A stretch of DNA of 39,509 bases from an uncultured Myxococcales bacterium (GCA_937910235.1 CALENB010000312.1:1-39509); one strand, 5' to 3'. Positions 8,920 to 17,641 are shown, counted from the first letter of the stretch. Numbers and translations: made by a program. Notes: generated by a model from the sequence alone, not told the origin.

Positions 8920-10854
8920 ATGCCGCGGTACGCCAGGATACGACTCGCTGCCATTATCGGAGCGTCCCTGCTCAGCGCGTCGGCGCACGCCGTGGACACC
9001 AGCTTCGACATGGGCGCGCGGATCTATACCAAGCACCTCTACACCAACGACGACAGCCAAGGGTTGGTGTGGCTCGGCAACCCGTTTTGGTACGACCAGA
9101 TCGCCGGCGGCAACGGCGTCGGCAGCGAGCTGGAGCTTACGTTCAAGGGCCGCGCGAGCCGCTACGTGACCGCCGGGGCCCGCGTGGCCTCCCGCTTTGG
9201 CGAGCGCTGGCAGGACTACTGGGAGTCCGGCACGAAGATGTACGGCGACACGGTCAACACGTCAGGCGACTCCGTCGGCATGAACCGGGCGTCCTACCTC
9301 AAACTGCGCGGCACCTGGATCGAGCTTCAACCGGAGTGGGCGTTCGTCGACGTCTTGCGCGTGGGGTCATCGGACCTCAGCATGTTCAATCCGTGGACGA
9401 TCGGCAAGCTGCGCTACATCGACCGGGACAACGGCCGCGGCTACTTTCTCAGCGGCCACCTCGGCGCCCAGCGTGAGCTGACCTGGATCGCGGCCGCGAT
9501 CGCGCTGCCAAAGCTGTGGGTCGGGCCGTGGTGGTCGACGGGGATCGGCGACCCAGCCCTCGAGAATCCCTTCTGGTCACGGGATTGGGCCTACGCCACG
9601 ACGCTGCGCTGGCGTGCATCCGAGCAGACGACCTTGCGCCTGACGGCCGACATGACGCAGGACTTGGAGACGGACCTCTCCGACCCCGACGCGCTGGGGT
9701 CCACAAACCCCAACTGCGTGGACGCTCTGGGGTCTCCGATCCCCGGTTGTCAGGCCGATCACGCCGTCGACGTCTACACCCGCTATCATTCGGCCAACGC
9801 GACGCTGCAGGTAGAGCAAGAGTTGGGTGACGCGATGCGCCTCGACGGGACGCTCGCCTTCAGTCGGCAACGGATCGACACAACCCTGAGCGCCAACGGC
9901 GTGGCGCGGAACCAAGGCATCTCGCCCATAGTCTACAAGGATACCAACGCCTTCGCTGGCACCATGCGGCTCACAGCCGACGATCCTTTTGGCCTCGGCG
10001 TCTCGTTCAAGGCGGAGTACTTCAACATCGGCCAAGACTACAACGCGATCTTCGGTGCTCGGCGCGAAGCCGATGTGTTGCTGACGGACGGGTTCCTCGG
10101 TGGCGGGCAGTTGCCTACGCTGAATCTGGCGAATGAATTCGTGGACTTCGGTGAGGCATGGGTCGAGAGCTGCATCGGCTGGCACGGCGGCACCGGCGTG
10201 TTGGCCTTTGAAAACGAAGACGGCGATCTCTCCGTCAACGCCGAATACACCTTCATCACCTACAACACAGACGCGCAAGATCGGAACGTCGACACCGTGT
10301 ATCCGGACTTTTTGCACTCGGAGGGCTACACCGACATCGGCCTGTACGACTACGCTAACGTCTACGATCGCGGCCGTGATCCTCGCTCGGTCTACCGAAA
10401 AAACCAGTGGCGACGCAGTCAAATCATGGTCTTGAACGGCAAGAAGCTCTTCGACATCGGCCGCGGCCTCGAGCTCCACATCAAGGCGAAGTACATCCAT
10501 GACGAGGACTACCGCAGCCTGAAGGGACCTGGTGCGACGACCGACGACTACCTTGGCAAGATCATGATCGGACGCATCAAGGTGGTCCTACCGGTGCTGG
10601 ATGGCTTGAAACTTGCAGCAGGAACACAGATAGATCGCTGGTATGAAACCAACCGGCGTGGCACGTTGGAGCTCGGATACGGGGATGACGTGACAAAGCG
10701 GCACACCGTGTTTGCGCAGGCGCGCTACAGCTTTGGTGGGTTTCGCGCTGGATACCATCTGGAGTACATTAACAAACTCCAGGAGCGCGAGCGTGAGAGC
10801 GACCAACGCTGGTCGGTGTGGCGGTCAAAAGCGACGGTGGAGGTCGCCTGGTAG
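8920..10854 (+). CDS. Large outer-membrane beta-barrel protein
   Basis: 644 residues. The N-terminus is a clear signal peptide (hydrophobic stretch to ASAHA, cut near residue 24). The mature protein is rich in alternating hydrophobic/polar strands with aromatic girdles (for example YLKLRGTWIELQPEWAF and HTVFAQARYSFGGFRAGYHLEYI) and ends in ATVEVAW, an aromatic C-terminus of the kind read by the BAM machine. Two Cys close to each other (about residues 267 and 274) may form a loop disulfide. No plug, TonB box or enzyme motif was seen. Likely a channel or porin-like protein. It follows the glucodextranase-C-type gene, hinting at a substrate-capture pair, but the substrate is unknown. Confidence 0.75.
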   Translation: MPRYARIRLAAIIGASLLSASAHAVDTSFDMGARIYTKHLYTNDDSQGLVWLGNPFWYDQIAGGNGVGSELELTFKGRASRYVTAGARVASRFGERWQDYWESGTKMYGDTVNTSGDSVGMNRASYLKLRGTWIELQPEWAFVDVLRVGSSDLSMFNPWTIGKLRYIDRDNGRGYFLSGHLGAQRELTWIAAAIALPKLWVGPWWSTGIGDPALENPFWSRDWAYATTLRWRASEQTTLRLTADMTQDLETDLSDPDALGSTNPNCVDALGSPIPGCQADHAVDVYTRYHSANATLQVEQELGDAMRLDGTLAFSRQRIDTTLSANGVARNQGISPIVYKDTNAFAGTMRLTADDPFGLGVSFKAEYFNIGQDYNAIFGARREADVLLTDGFLGGGQLPTLNLANEFVDFGEAWVESCIGWHGGTGVLAFENEDGDLSVNAEYTFITYNTDAQDRNVDTVYPDFLHSEGYTDIGLYDYANVYDRGRDPRSVYRKNQWRRSQIMVLNGKKLFDIGRGLELHIKAKYIHDEDYRSLKGPGATTDDYLGKIMIGRIKVVLPVLDGLKLAAGTQIDRWYETNRRGTLELGYGDDVTKRHTVFAQARYSFGGFRAGYHLEYINKLQERERESDQRWSVWRSKATVEVAW

Positions 10855-10861
10855 GGCCCAA

Positions 10862-10892
10862 ATGGCAGGATGCGGTACCCCGTGATCCCCAT
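10862..10892 (+). promoter_or_regulatory. Leader stem-loop before the tail-tube fusion gene
   Basis: Paired arms ATGG/CCAT, GGAT/ATCC and CGG/CCG with small internal bulges close on a TACC loop. It sits between the barrel stop (10854) and the AAGGAG (10910-10915) of the next gene. It could shield or space the ribosome site, or stop transcript decay between the two genes; there is no T-run. Confidence 0.35.
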
Positions 10893-10922
10893 CTGGCGCA
10901 ACACAGGCTAAGGAGTGCAACG

Positions 10923-12017
10923 ATGAAGCTCGACGGCATCAAGAAGACCATCAAGAAGGCCAATGAAGACGTCCAGAAGGAGGTCGACAAGGGCGCTGCC
11001 GCAGCCAAAAAGGCGCGGGAGGACGGCGAGAAGAAGCTCGACGAGACGGCTGCCAAGGCCAACAAGTCGATCGAGAACTCGAAGTTGCCTGACCCAGTGA
11101 AGAAGGCCGCCAAGGACGCCGTGAGCGCCGGGCACAAGGCCGCGACGGACGCTGTGGAGAAGGCCAAGCAAGCCGCCAAAGAGGCTGTCGAGAAGGCTGA
11201 GGCCGCCGCTAAAGAGGCGGTCGACAAGGCCGAAGAAGAGGCCAATAAGGCCATCGACGCCGCTGAGACCAAAGTCAAAGAGATCGTCGCGAAGGCCTCG
11301 GATGACCTCGGCAAGGCGATCGACGACAGCAACCTGCCGGGTCCGGTCAAAGACCTCGCCAAGCAGGGGCTCAGCGCGCTCGAGGGTGCCGCGAACAAGG
11401 GCATCGAGGATCTAAAGGCTGGCGCGAAGGACATGGTCAAGGATCTGGCAGCCAACGCTGACGATCTGATCGGTCATCTGAAGGACAAGGCACTCGAGGT
11501 GCTCGGTTTCGAGGCTGCCGCGCCGATCAAGGATGTTCCGGTCAAGGCGCCGGCGGTGGTTGCAGCGCCGGTGTCGACAGATACGTCACGGAAGTTCGAT
11601 CACCGCGGGGGATTCAACTTCCGCATCGAGCTCGGCGGGGTCGCGGCTGGCGCGTTCACGGCGGTCGACGGCCTCACGGCCGAGGTTGAGCTGGTCGAGT
11701 ACGCCGGTGGCATGGACATGTACACCCGTCAGATTCCTGGTCGGCCGAAGATCGCGCCAATCACGTTGAAGAAGGGCTACATCAACACCGCGGCGCTGTG
11801 GGACTGGATGAAGGCCACCATGGACGGCACGCTGAAGTTTGAGAACGTCAGCATCGTGCTCTTGGCCGACGATGGCGACACCGAGGTGGTGCGCTACGAT
11901 CTGCAAGAGACGTGGCCGAGTCGCTGGGCTGGCTTCCAGTTGGACGCACAGAGCAGCGGCGCGATGATCGAGGAGCTGGAGCTCCAGACCCGGAGCATCA
12001 GCCGCGTGGCGGCGTAA
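10923..12017 (+). CDS. gp19-type tail-tube domain fused to a Lys/Ala/Glu helical repeat
   Basis: 364 residues from the ATG at 10923 (AAGGAG 7 nt before). Residues 1-198 are almost pure amphipathic helix of Ala, Lys, Glu and Asp, like LEA or apolipoprotein helices. They include an internal duplication: residues 48-67 (SIENSKLPDPVKKAAKDAVS) recur as 131-150. A Pro/Val/Ala linker (200-222) leads to residues 227-362, which I read as the T4 gp19 / Afp1-Pvc1 family of contractile-tail inner-tube proteins: FNFRIELGG, TAVDGLTAEVELVEYAGG, then GRPKIAPITLKKGY, LWDWM and a terminal strand EELELQTRSI. Such domains normally form hexameric rings inside contractile injection systems. No sheath, baseplate or ATPase gene is nearby. 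A terminator follows directly. Function as fused protein unknown. Confidence 0.85.
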   Translation: MKLDGIKKTIKKANEDVQKEVDKGAAAAKKAREDGEKKLDETAAKANKSIENSKLPDPVKKAAKDAVSAGHKAATDAVEKAKQAAKEAVEKAEAAAKEAVDKAEEEANKAIDAAETKVKEIVAKASDDLGKAIDDSNLPGPVKDLAKQGLSALEGAANKGIEDLKAGAKDMVKDLAANADDLIGHLKDKALEVLGFEAAAPIKDVPVKAPAVVAAPVSTDTSRKFDHRGGFNFRIELGGVAAGAFTAVDGLTAEVELVEYAGGMDMYTRQIPGRPKIAPITLKKGYINTAALWDWMKATMDGTLKFENVSIVLLADDGDTEVVRYDLQETWPSRWAGFQLDAQSSGAMIEELELQTRSISRVAA

Positions 12018-12048
12018 GCGCCAGCAGACGGCCACGCGCCAATGATTC

Positions 12049-12093
12049 GCAGCCCCGACGCTCGCCAATGAGCGCCGGGGCTGCTGTCTTTTT
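12049..12093 (+). terminator. Intrinsic terminator after the tail-tube fusion gene
   Basis: Arms GCAGCCCC + CGCTC (12049-12063) pair with GAGCG + GGGGCTGC (12070-12084), with a 2x2 internal mismatch and a GCCAAT loop. The stem is followed by TGTC and five T (12089-12093). It lies 32 bases after the stop codon and ends the plus-strand run. The minus-strand amidohydrolase gene ends at 12179. Confidence 0.85.
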
Positions 12094-12178
12094 GACGTCG
12101 CCGTCGGGCCGCGGACTGCGCGCGATCGACGCCGGCACGACAGGCCGATCAGCCTCGTTTCCCGGGGCTGTTGCGCGG

Positions 12179-13867
12179 CTACTGGAGGCGCCTGAGCAGG
12201 GCCCCACCAAGGATGATCGTATCGACGACCGGCTGCGCCGCGGCGCCCGCCATAGGCGGTGTGGACCAAAGCACCAGATCGGCGAGGCCACCTGCCGCGA
12301 CGACGCGTGTCTTACCGGTCTGTGGATCGCGCATGTGCGTGGCGAGCGCCTCTGCCGGCGAGAGGCGCTCTGTCGGCCGATCGTGCGATGTGAGGGCCCG
12401 CATGGCCGCCCATGGCGCAACCGCTCCGACGGGGGCGTCCGATCCTGCGAGCAGCGGACAGACGCGGTTGAGGCTGGCGGCGCGGTACCCCCAGTTGAGG
12501 CGGGCCGCACCGAGACGATCGGACGACCAGGCGCTGTCGGACTGCCGATGGAGCGGTTGGACGCCGCAGATCAGATCGTTGCGCGCCGCCAATTGTTTGA
12601 GCTGGTCGGGCCGCACAGTCTGAGCGTGCTCGATGCGCACCGGCCACGCGGTGGTCGGCCTCTGCAGGCCCTGGAGCGCCTCAAGCAGGCGATCGAGGGC
12701 GGCGTCGCCGATGACGTGGACCGCCACCTGCAGGCCGGCGCGATCGGCGTCGCGGATGACCTGCCTCAGCTCGACTGCGCTCATCTGAGGTTGTGGCGCG
12801 GGCGCGTTGGGTTTGTCGGCGTAGGGCTGAGACAGGCTCGCGCTGCGGGCGCCCAAGGTGCCGTCGAGCCAGACCTTGATGCCAAGCACATCGACGAGGC
12901 GAGACGCGGCGATTCGCCCGGGCGCGACGGCTTCAGCCACCAACGGTCGGCTGGATCGCACGCGCTGAACGCGTGATGCGACCTGACGCCGTACCCAGTC
13001 CACGGTCGCCGGCGCTGGCCACGCTAGATACAGGCGACACCGCACTCGCAGGCGCCCACTGGCCTCCAGCTCTTCGAGCGTCGTCTGGAGTTCGGGTCGG
13101 GCACCCATGACGTGCACGGTGGTGACGCCCAGCTTCGCCAAGTCGCCAAGCACCTGCACAACAAACGCCTTGAGGCGCTCGCCCGCTGGCGGCGGCAGCG
13201 CAAACCAGGCACGCCGCGCCTCGACTTCGCTGAGGTGGCCCGATTTGGCGCGGCTCGCCAGCGCCGCCGGCAGCCGCGCGACCAAGGCCCGGCTCAGCAC
13301 CGCGCTGTGGCCATCGGCAAGGCTCAGCCAGACCGGCAATCCGGGCACGGCGTTGTGGAGTAGATCGGCTGAGAGCAACGACGCGAGCTCGGGGCGCAGG
13401 CCGTAACCCCACAGCCAACCGCCGGCGGAGACGAGGCTTTCGCTGGCTTTTACCCGCGCGATGAGGGCCGGAAGCGAGCGGATCTCGCGCAGATCGAGCG
13501 CGTCGCCGAGGAGCGCCCAGCCCTCCAGGTGGACGTGCCCGTCGACGAGGCCCGGCGTGAGCACTTGTCCGCGGCCTTCGAAGACCTCCGTGGTCTCACT
13601 GCGGCGCTTGGACATCGTAGCGCGCGGGCCGACGGCGAGTATGCGGCCGCTGCGGATAGCGACCGATGTGCGCAGCCCGTCCGCCAGCGTGACGTCATAC
13701 AGGAGCAAGTGCGCCTCGGCCGCCTTGGCGCGGCGGTGGACGGCCGCGCTGCCACCCTCTGGCGGTGGGATCAGAAAATCGCGCACTGCCGCGCAGCCCG
13801 TCGCGACGATGAGGAGCAGCGCGAGCGCGAGGACGAAGGATGCCGGAACCACAACTGGCCTCATCAT
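12179..13867 (-). CDS. YtcJ-like amidohydrolase, predicted lipoprotein
   Basis: 562 residues from the ATG at 13867. A hydrophobic leader ends in VATGC (Cys25), a weak but plausible lipobox, so the enzyme is probably membrane-anchored outside the cytoplasm. The amidohydrolase-3 (YtcJ-like) pattern is visible: PGLVDGHVHLEGW (about 105-117, metal-binding HxH), VTTVHVMGA, HVIGDAALDRLLEAL, RIEHAQTV and a late GSDAPVG. Members hydrolyse C-N bonds of varied amides or formamides using metal; the substrate cannot be told. The start overlaps the stop of the upstream Cys-cluster gene by 4 nt (ATGA), which implies translational coupling. A longer in-frame start at 14095 is rejected because it would place an Arg-rich stretch before the signal peptide. 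Confidence 0.85.
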   Translation of the reverse strand: MMRPVVVPASFVLALALLLIVATGCAAVRDFLIPPPEGGSAAVHRRAKAAEAHLLLYDVTLADGLRTSVAIRSGRILAVGPRATMSKRRSETTEVFEGRGQVLTPGLVDGHVHLEGWALLGDALDLREIRSLPALIARVKASESLVSAGGWLWGYGLRPELASLLSADLLHNAVPGLPVWLSLADGHSAVLSRALVARLPAALASRAKSGHLSEVEARRAWFALPPPAGERLKAFVVQVLGDLAKLGVTTVHVMGARPELQTTLEELEASGRLRVRCRLYLAWPAPATVDWVRRQVASRVQRVRSSRPLVAEAVAPGRIAASRLVDVLGIKVWLDGTLGARSASLSQPYADKPNAPAPQPQMSAVELRQVIRDADRAGLQVAVHVIGDAALDRLLEALQGLQRPTTAWPVRIEHAQTVRPDQLKQLAARNDLICGVQPLHRQSDSAWSSDRLGAARLNWGYRAASLNRVCPLLAGSDAPVGAVAPWAAMRALTSHDRPTERLSPAEALATHMRDPQTGKTRVVAAGGLADLVLWSTPPMAGAAAQPVVDTIILGGALLRRLQ

Positions 13868-14427
13868 CCCGTGTCTCCGTCGCGCTCGGGCATGAGCTCG
13901 TCGCCCTCCGGCCGCAAGGTCCAACGTCCGCCTTCGCGCGCCGTCAGCTCTAGACGCAGCGCCTCGCGGTGAATCCAATGGGGCACGCCCCGCAGCTGCA
14001 GCTCGGCGAGCAGCGCGGGCCAAATGCGGTCGTAGCTCGATGGCGTCACGGTCACCTTGCCGCGCTTGTAGCCCGCGGCGACGACGTACGGGCAATCGAT
14101 GGCGAGGAACCCTTGCGCCCCCGCGACATCAGCGTGGTGGCACCATGGCGCACGCGTGAAGCGGTCTGCGTAGACCGTGCACTGCCACGACGCGCCATCA
14201 CGCTCGAGAAATTGGCAGCGCAGCCCGGGTATGGTGACGGGCGTGCCGTTGACGGGGATCGCGAGGTGGCAGCTGACGCCGCAGCGACGGCAGCGCGCCT
14301 CGTGCTGCTGGTCATCACGACCGGCGACGCCAGCGCCGGTCGGTGATCGCGGGCGATCGATGGACGGGGCGGGGACGAGATCGGTCTGGGAACGATCGTG
14401 CTTGACGACCGGTTTAGCGCGCGACAT
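13864..14427 (-). CDS. YkgJ-family cysteine-cluster protein (putative metal binding)
   Basis: 187 residues from the ATG at 14427; a GTG at 14457 would overlap the previous gene and is less likely. The cluster is C46xxC49GxxC53, then C71-x-F-L-E (GLRCQFLE), C83TVYADR, C96 and C112. This matches the layout of the YkgJ/UPF0153 family (CxxCGxC...C.xLe..C.iY..RP..C), thought to bind zinc or an iron-sulfur cluster. The family's last CRxFP becomes CHHAD here. No signal peptide, so cytoplasmic. It follows the PEGA membrane-protein gene by 8 nt and overlaps the amidohydrolase gene by 4 nt; all read from the kinase upstream. Role unknown. Confidence 0.7.
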   Translation of the reverse strand: MSRAKPVVKHDRSQTDLVPAPSIDRPRSPTGAGVAGRDDQQHEARCRRCGVSCHLAIPVNGTPVTIPGLRCQFLERDGASWQCTVYADRFTRAPWCHHADVAGAQGFLAIDCPYVVAAGYKRGKVTVTPSSYDRIWPALLAELQLRGVPHWIHREALRLELTAREGGRWTLRPEGDELMPERDGDTG

Positions 14428-14435
14428 CAGGTGCC

Positions 14436-15551
14436 TCAGCGCGCGCTGGCGTGCCACGGGGCGTCGGCTACCGGTGCGAGCGCCGTGGCGCCGGCGTCTG
14501 GCTTGGAATCACGTACCAGCAGCAGATAGCTGCTCACACCTATCGCGAGGCCAGATGCGAGGTACAGCGCGCCGCCGTAGTGCTTGTTGGTGTCTGCGAT
14601 CAGGCCGTTCTTCTCTGCATAGTCGAGGTCAGCAAAGTAGCCCTGGAGCCCCCAGGCGCCGTAGCCCGCCAACGCGAGCCCCGCCGCTACGCCGCCCCAC
14701 CCGACCGACAGCACAGCCACACGTGACGGGCCGCCGCCGATCTGGGTACACCCGACGGCGACCGTCTTGTTCAGCGCGACCCTGACTTTGTGCGACTCGA
14801 GCAAGCTTCCGCGCCGGCAGGACACTTCGTGTTCCCCCACGCCGAGGCGCTTCGAGACGATGTCGCCCGCGCGCTTGCCCTCGCCGACCGGCCAGGGCTT
14901 GCCGTCGAGCTCAAGCTCTACGCCCTTGAGTCCGCCCGTGACCTGCACGCGCAGCGTACCCGCGGCAGGCTTAAGCGCGATCGTGACGTCGGCGCGATCG
15001 CCAACGCCGAGCTGCACGCGCTTCGTCTCCGTCACAAAACCTTGCGCTTCTACCTTGATTTCATGGGCGCCCGCGGGCAGCCAAGTGTCCACACCCAGCG
15101 CGTAACGCTTGCCATCGATGACCGCGACGGCCGCCGGCGGCTGCAGCGTGAGCACGAGGTGGCCGTGAGTCGCCATCGCCGCCTTGGCCTCCTTGATGCC
15201 TTCAGCACGTGTCTTCTTGAACGGCGCTGGCAGCTTGCGCGTCGAGATCGACTCCAAAGCCTCCAGCGCTTTCTGGTAGCGGCCGAGTGAGAGCAACGTC
15301 TTGGCCTTGAGCAGGAAGATCGCAGGATGGCCGAAGTAGTCGGCGGCGCGGGACACCAAGGACAGCGCGCCGTGCGCATCGCCCGCCTCCAGCTTCACCT
15401 TCGCCGCTTTGAACAGGGTGTTCGCCTTGGCCGGATCTGGCTCTGCGAAGCCAGGGAGCGCCGCGCATGTGAGCGCGAACCCGACGAGACTCATGCCCAG
15501 CAGGCGGACGTACCATGAGGCGCTCAATCGCTGTGACCAGACACGATTCAT
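14436..15551 (-). CDS. Exported PEGA-domain protein with two C-terminal membrane helices
   Basis: 371 residues from the ATG at 15551, chosen because GGAG lies 10 nt upstream and a signal peptide (hydrophobic 15-34, PGFAEP) follows. Residues 40-125 are TPR-like helices (AKANTLFKAAKVKLEAGD). Residues 131-193 are a PEGA repeat (VLTLQPPAAVAVIDGKRY, LPAGAHEIKVEAQGF), followed by a second beta domain with two Cys. Two hydrophobic segments (about 275-300 and 320-345) probably anchor it. PEGA repeats are common on envelope proteins and kinases of myxobacteria, probably binding surface polymers. It is 118 bp downstream of a kinase that also carries a PEGA domain, suggesting a shared sensory or envelope role. 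Confidence 0.8.
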   Translation of the reverse strand: MNRVWSQRLSASWYVRLLGMSLVGFALTCAALPGFAEPDPAKANTLFKAAKVKLEAGDAHGALSLVSRAADYFGHPAIFLLKAKTLLSLGRYQKALEALESISTRKLPAPFKKTRAEGIKEAKAAMATHGHLVLTLQPPAAVAVIDGKRYALGVDTWLPAGAHEIKVEAQGFVTETKRVQLGVGDRADVTIALKPAAGTLRVQVTGGLKGVELELDGKPWPVGEGKRAGDIVSKRLGVGEHEVSCRRGSLLESHKVRVALNKTVAVGCTQIGGGPSRVAVLSVGWGGVAAGLALAGYGAWGLQGYFADLDYAEKNGLIADTNKHYGGALYLASGLAIGVSSYLLLVRDSKPDAGATALAPVADAPWHASAR

Positions 15552-15669
15552 CAGTGATCCACTCCAAGCGGTCACGCCACTGTGGGCGAGCCCTATCACG
15601 AAGGCCATCGACACACGCGGTCACGAACGACGTCGCTCCTGTCCAGGCGCCACGGCGAGTTCACGCCGT

Positions 15670-17478
15670 TCACATGCCCCAATCCAGCTTCTTCTTGACC
15701 TTCTTCTTTGGCGACCCAGCGGGCTTCGGCGCGGCCACTTTGGCCGGAGCCTTCTTTGTCATCTCTGAGGGTAGCCGCTCAATGCGTGCCTCTACCAGTG
15801 TTTTGGCCTTGATCCGCACATCGCGGTCTTCGTAGCCGTCCAGCTTGAGGACCAGCGTTCGGTCGTCGTCGCGCAGGCTCAACTTCAGGGAGTAAGGCGT
15901 CCTGCCGACCTCCATCCCTTTCAGAAATACCACCGCACCCGTCGGCGTCGACTCCACAGTCACCGTGTGGACCTGCGTCTGCGCTTTGACTTTCGCGAGC
16001 TTGAGCTCGAGCGCCTTGCGCTTGGCACGTTCGGCCTGTGTCTTCTCCTCTGCGGCGCGAGCGGCGGCCTCGTCCCGGCGCCGCTCCGCGTCCGTCGCCT
16101 CTCGTTTGGCCTCCGCTTTGGCCTTCTTCGTCGCTGCAGCCGCCGCCGCAGCAGCGCGTGAGTCGCCGGCCCGCAGCGCGGCGAAGATCCCGCCGCCGAT
16201 GACGAGCAGCGTCACAATAACCAGGGCGACGATGCGACCGCCACCCCCGCTTCTGTCCGGCGCGATGGCTTGCTGCTTGCCGCGCTCGAGCACCTTCAAC
16301 GCGTCGACGGTGTCGAGCGCGACCGTCGCCTCCGCGGCTGGCGTCGGACGCTTCGGTTCTGACGACAGCGGGGCCATGGCACGCGTCGCGTCATCCTCAT
16401 CCGTCATCGCGCCGATAAACCGGGTCGCGGCGTCTGGCGCGATCGAATCCATGGCACGCGTGGCTTCGTCCCCTGGCGTCCCGATCGGCGCCATGGCGCG
16501 CGTCGCGTCGGGCTCTTGGCTCGCGGGTGGAATCGTGTGCGGATGTGCGGGCGTCATCGCCGCGTGCGGGGTGTAGTGCCCAACCGGCAGCCCTGCGCCA
16601 GCGCGCTGCAACGCGATCATCGCCTGATCGATAGCCGCCACGACCTCCTCGGCGCTTTGGTACCGATCGCTGGGCCGCTTGGCGAGCAACTTGAAGACGA
16701 GGCGATCGACGATCTCTGGGATCAAGATGTCCGGCGCGACCGACTCCATGTGCGGCGCTTGCTCCTGCACATGCATGATCGCGACGGCGATGGGCTCATC
16801 CGCGACAAACGGCGGCCGACCGGTGATGCACTCGAACATGATCACACCGAGCGAATACAGATCGCTGCGATTATCGAGCTTTTTGCCCTGCGCCTGCTCG
16901 GGAGAGAGGTACCGCGGCGTGCCGAACATCTTACCGGCTTGCGTCAGCTGCGCGTTCTCATCTTCGAGGAACTTGGCGATACCGAAGTCGATCACCTTCA
17001 CGAAATCCGACTCGCCGTAGATCTCACAGACAAAAATGTTGTCCGGCTTCAGATCGCGATGGACGATGCTCTTGGAGTGGGCTTCCGCCAGCGACTTGCA
17101 CACCTGCCGAAAGATGTAGAGGCAACGCGCGATGTCCATCCGCCCGCCGCGCAGCGCGCCGGTGAGGGTATCGCCGACCAGAAACTCGATCACCATGAAA
17201 ATGTGGCCAGCAGAGTCACGGCCAAAGTCGAGCACGCTGATCGTGTTGGGGTGGCGGAGCTGATTGGCCGCTCGGGCCTCTTGCTCAAAACGCATCACCT
17301 GCTTCTCGTCGGATACGAGGTGCGGCGCGAGCACTTTGACCGCCACGATGCGGTCGCTCATCTGCGTGTCGAGGCCTTTGTAGACGGTGCCCATCCCGCC
17401 CTGACCGAGCAGGCTGGTGAGCTTGTAGCGTCCCGCCAGGCTGTGACCTACGAGGTTGGTTGCGCTGGCACCTGACAT
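15670..17478 (-). CDS. Transmembrane Ser/Thr protein kinase with extracellular PEGA domain
   Basis: 602 residues. The kinase domain (17-285) is complete: Gly loop GQGGMG (25-30), AVK lysine (48), HRDLKPDN (140-147), DFG (164-166) and SPE (192-194). A linker (300-400) holds four ATR[AF] motifs with threonines at 326, 340, 352 and 365, plus a related EATVALD at 383. One membrane helix is at about 415-436. An Ala/Lys/Glu coiled coil (437-500) leads to a PEGA domain (503-570) and a Lys-rich tail. By family knowledge it phosphorylates Ser/Thr on itself and partners in the cytoplasm and senses through the outside PEGA domain. First gene of a four-gene minus-strand run with PEGA, YkgJ-like and amidohydrolase genes. 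Confidence 0.95.
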   Translation of the reverse strand: MSGASATNLVGHSLAGRYKLTSLLGQGGMGTVYKGLDTQMSDRIVAVKVLAPHLVSDEKQVMRFEQEARAANQLRHPNTISVLDFGRDSAGHIFMVIEFLVGDTLTGALRGGRMDIARCLYIFRQVCKSLAEAHSKSIVHRDLKPDNIFVCEIYGESDFVKVIDFGIAKFLEDENAQLTQAGKMFGTPRYLSPEQAQGKKLDNRSDLYSLGVIMFECITGRPPFVADEPIAVAIMHVQEQAPHMESVAPDILIPEIVDRLVFKLLAKRPSDRYQSAEEVVAAIDQAMIALQRAGAGLPVGHYTPHAAMTPAHPHTIPPASQEPDATRAMAPIGTPGDEATRAMDSIAPDAATRFIGAMTDEDDATRAMAPLSSEPKRPTPAAEATVALDTVDALKVLERGKQQAIAPDRSGGGGRIVALVIVTLLVIGGGIFAALRAGDSRAAAAAAAATKKAKAEAKREATDAERRRDEAAARAAEEKTQAERAKRKALELKLAKVKAQTQVHTVTVESTPTGAVVFLKGMEVGRTPYSLKLSLRDDDRTLVLKLDGYEDRDVRIKAKTLVEARIERLPSEMTKKAPAKVAAPKPAGSPKKKVKKKLDWGM

Positions 17479-17641
17479 CGACGCTCCTCTCCCACCACGC
17501 TCAGATCCGCGAAAGCGCGGATCACAAGAACAGGCACCGCGCGCGCTCAGAGCCGCGCGACTCTAGCATTGCCCAGAAGACGGCGGCAATTCCCCGGCCT
17601 GCCGATCTGAGATCAATCCGACATGACGTGCCCGGGGCCGG

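Noticed and set aside
9577-10500. 307-codon open frame antisense to the large barrel
   Set aside because: No conserved motif and wholly inside a barrel gene with clear signal peptide and C-terminal strand.
10923-12017. Complete contractile injection (eCIS or T6SS) locus
   Set aside because: Only the tube-type domain is present; no sheath, baseplate, spike or ATPase gene was found within the window.
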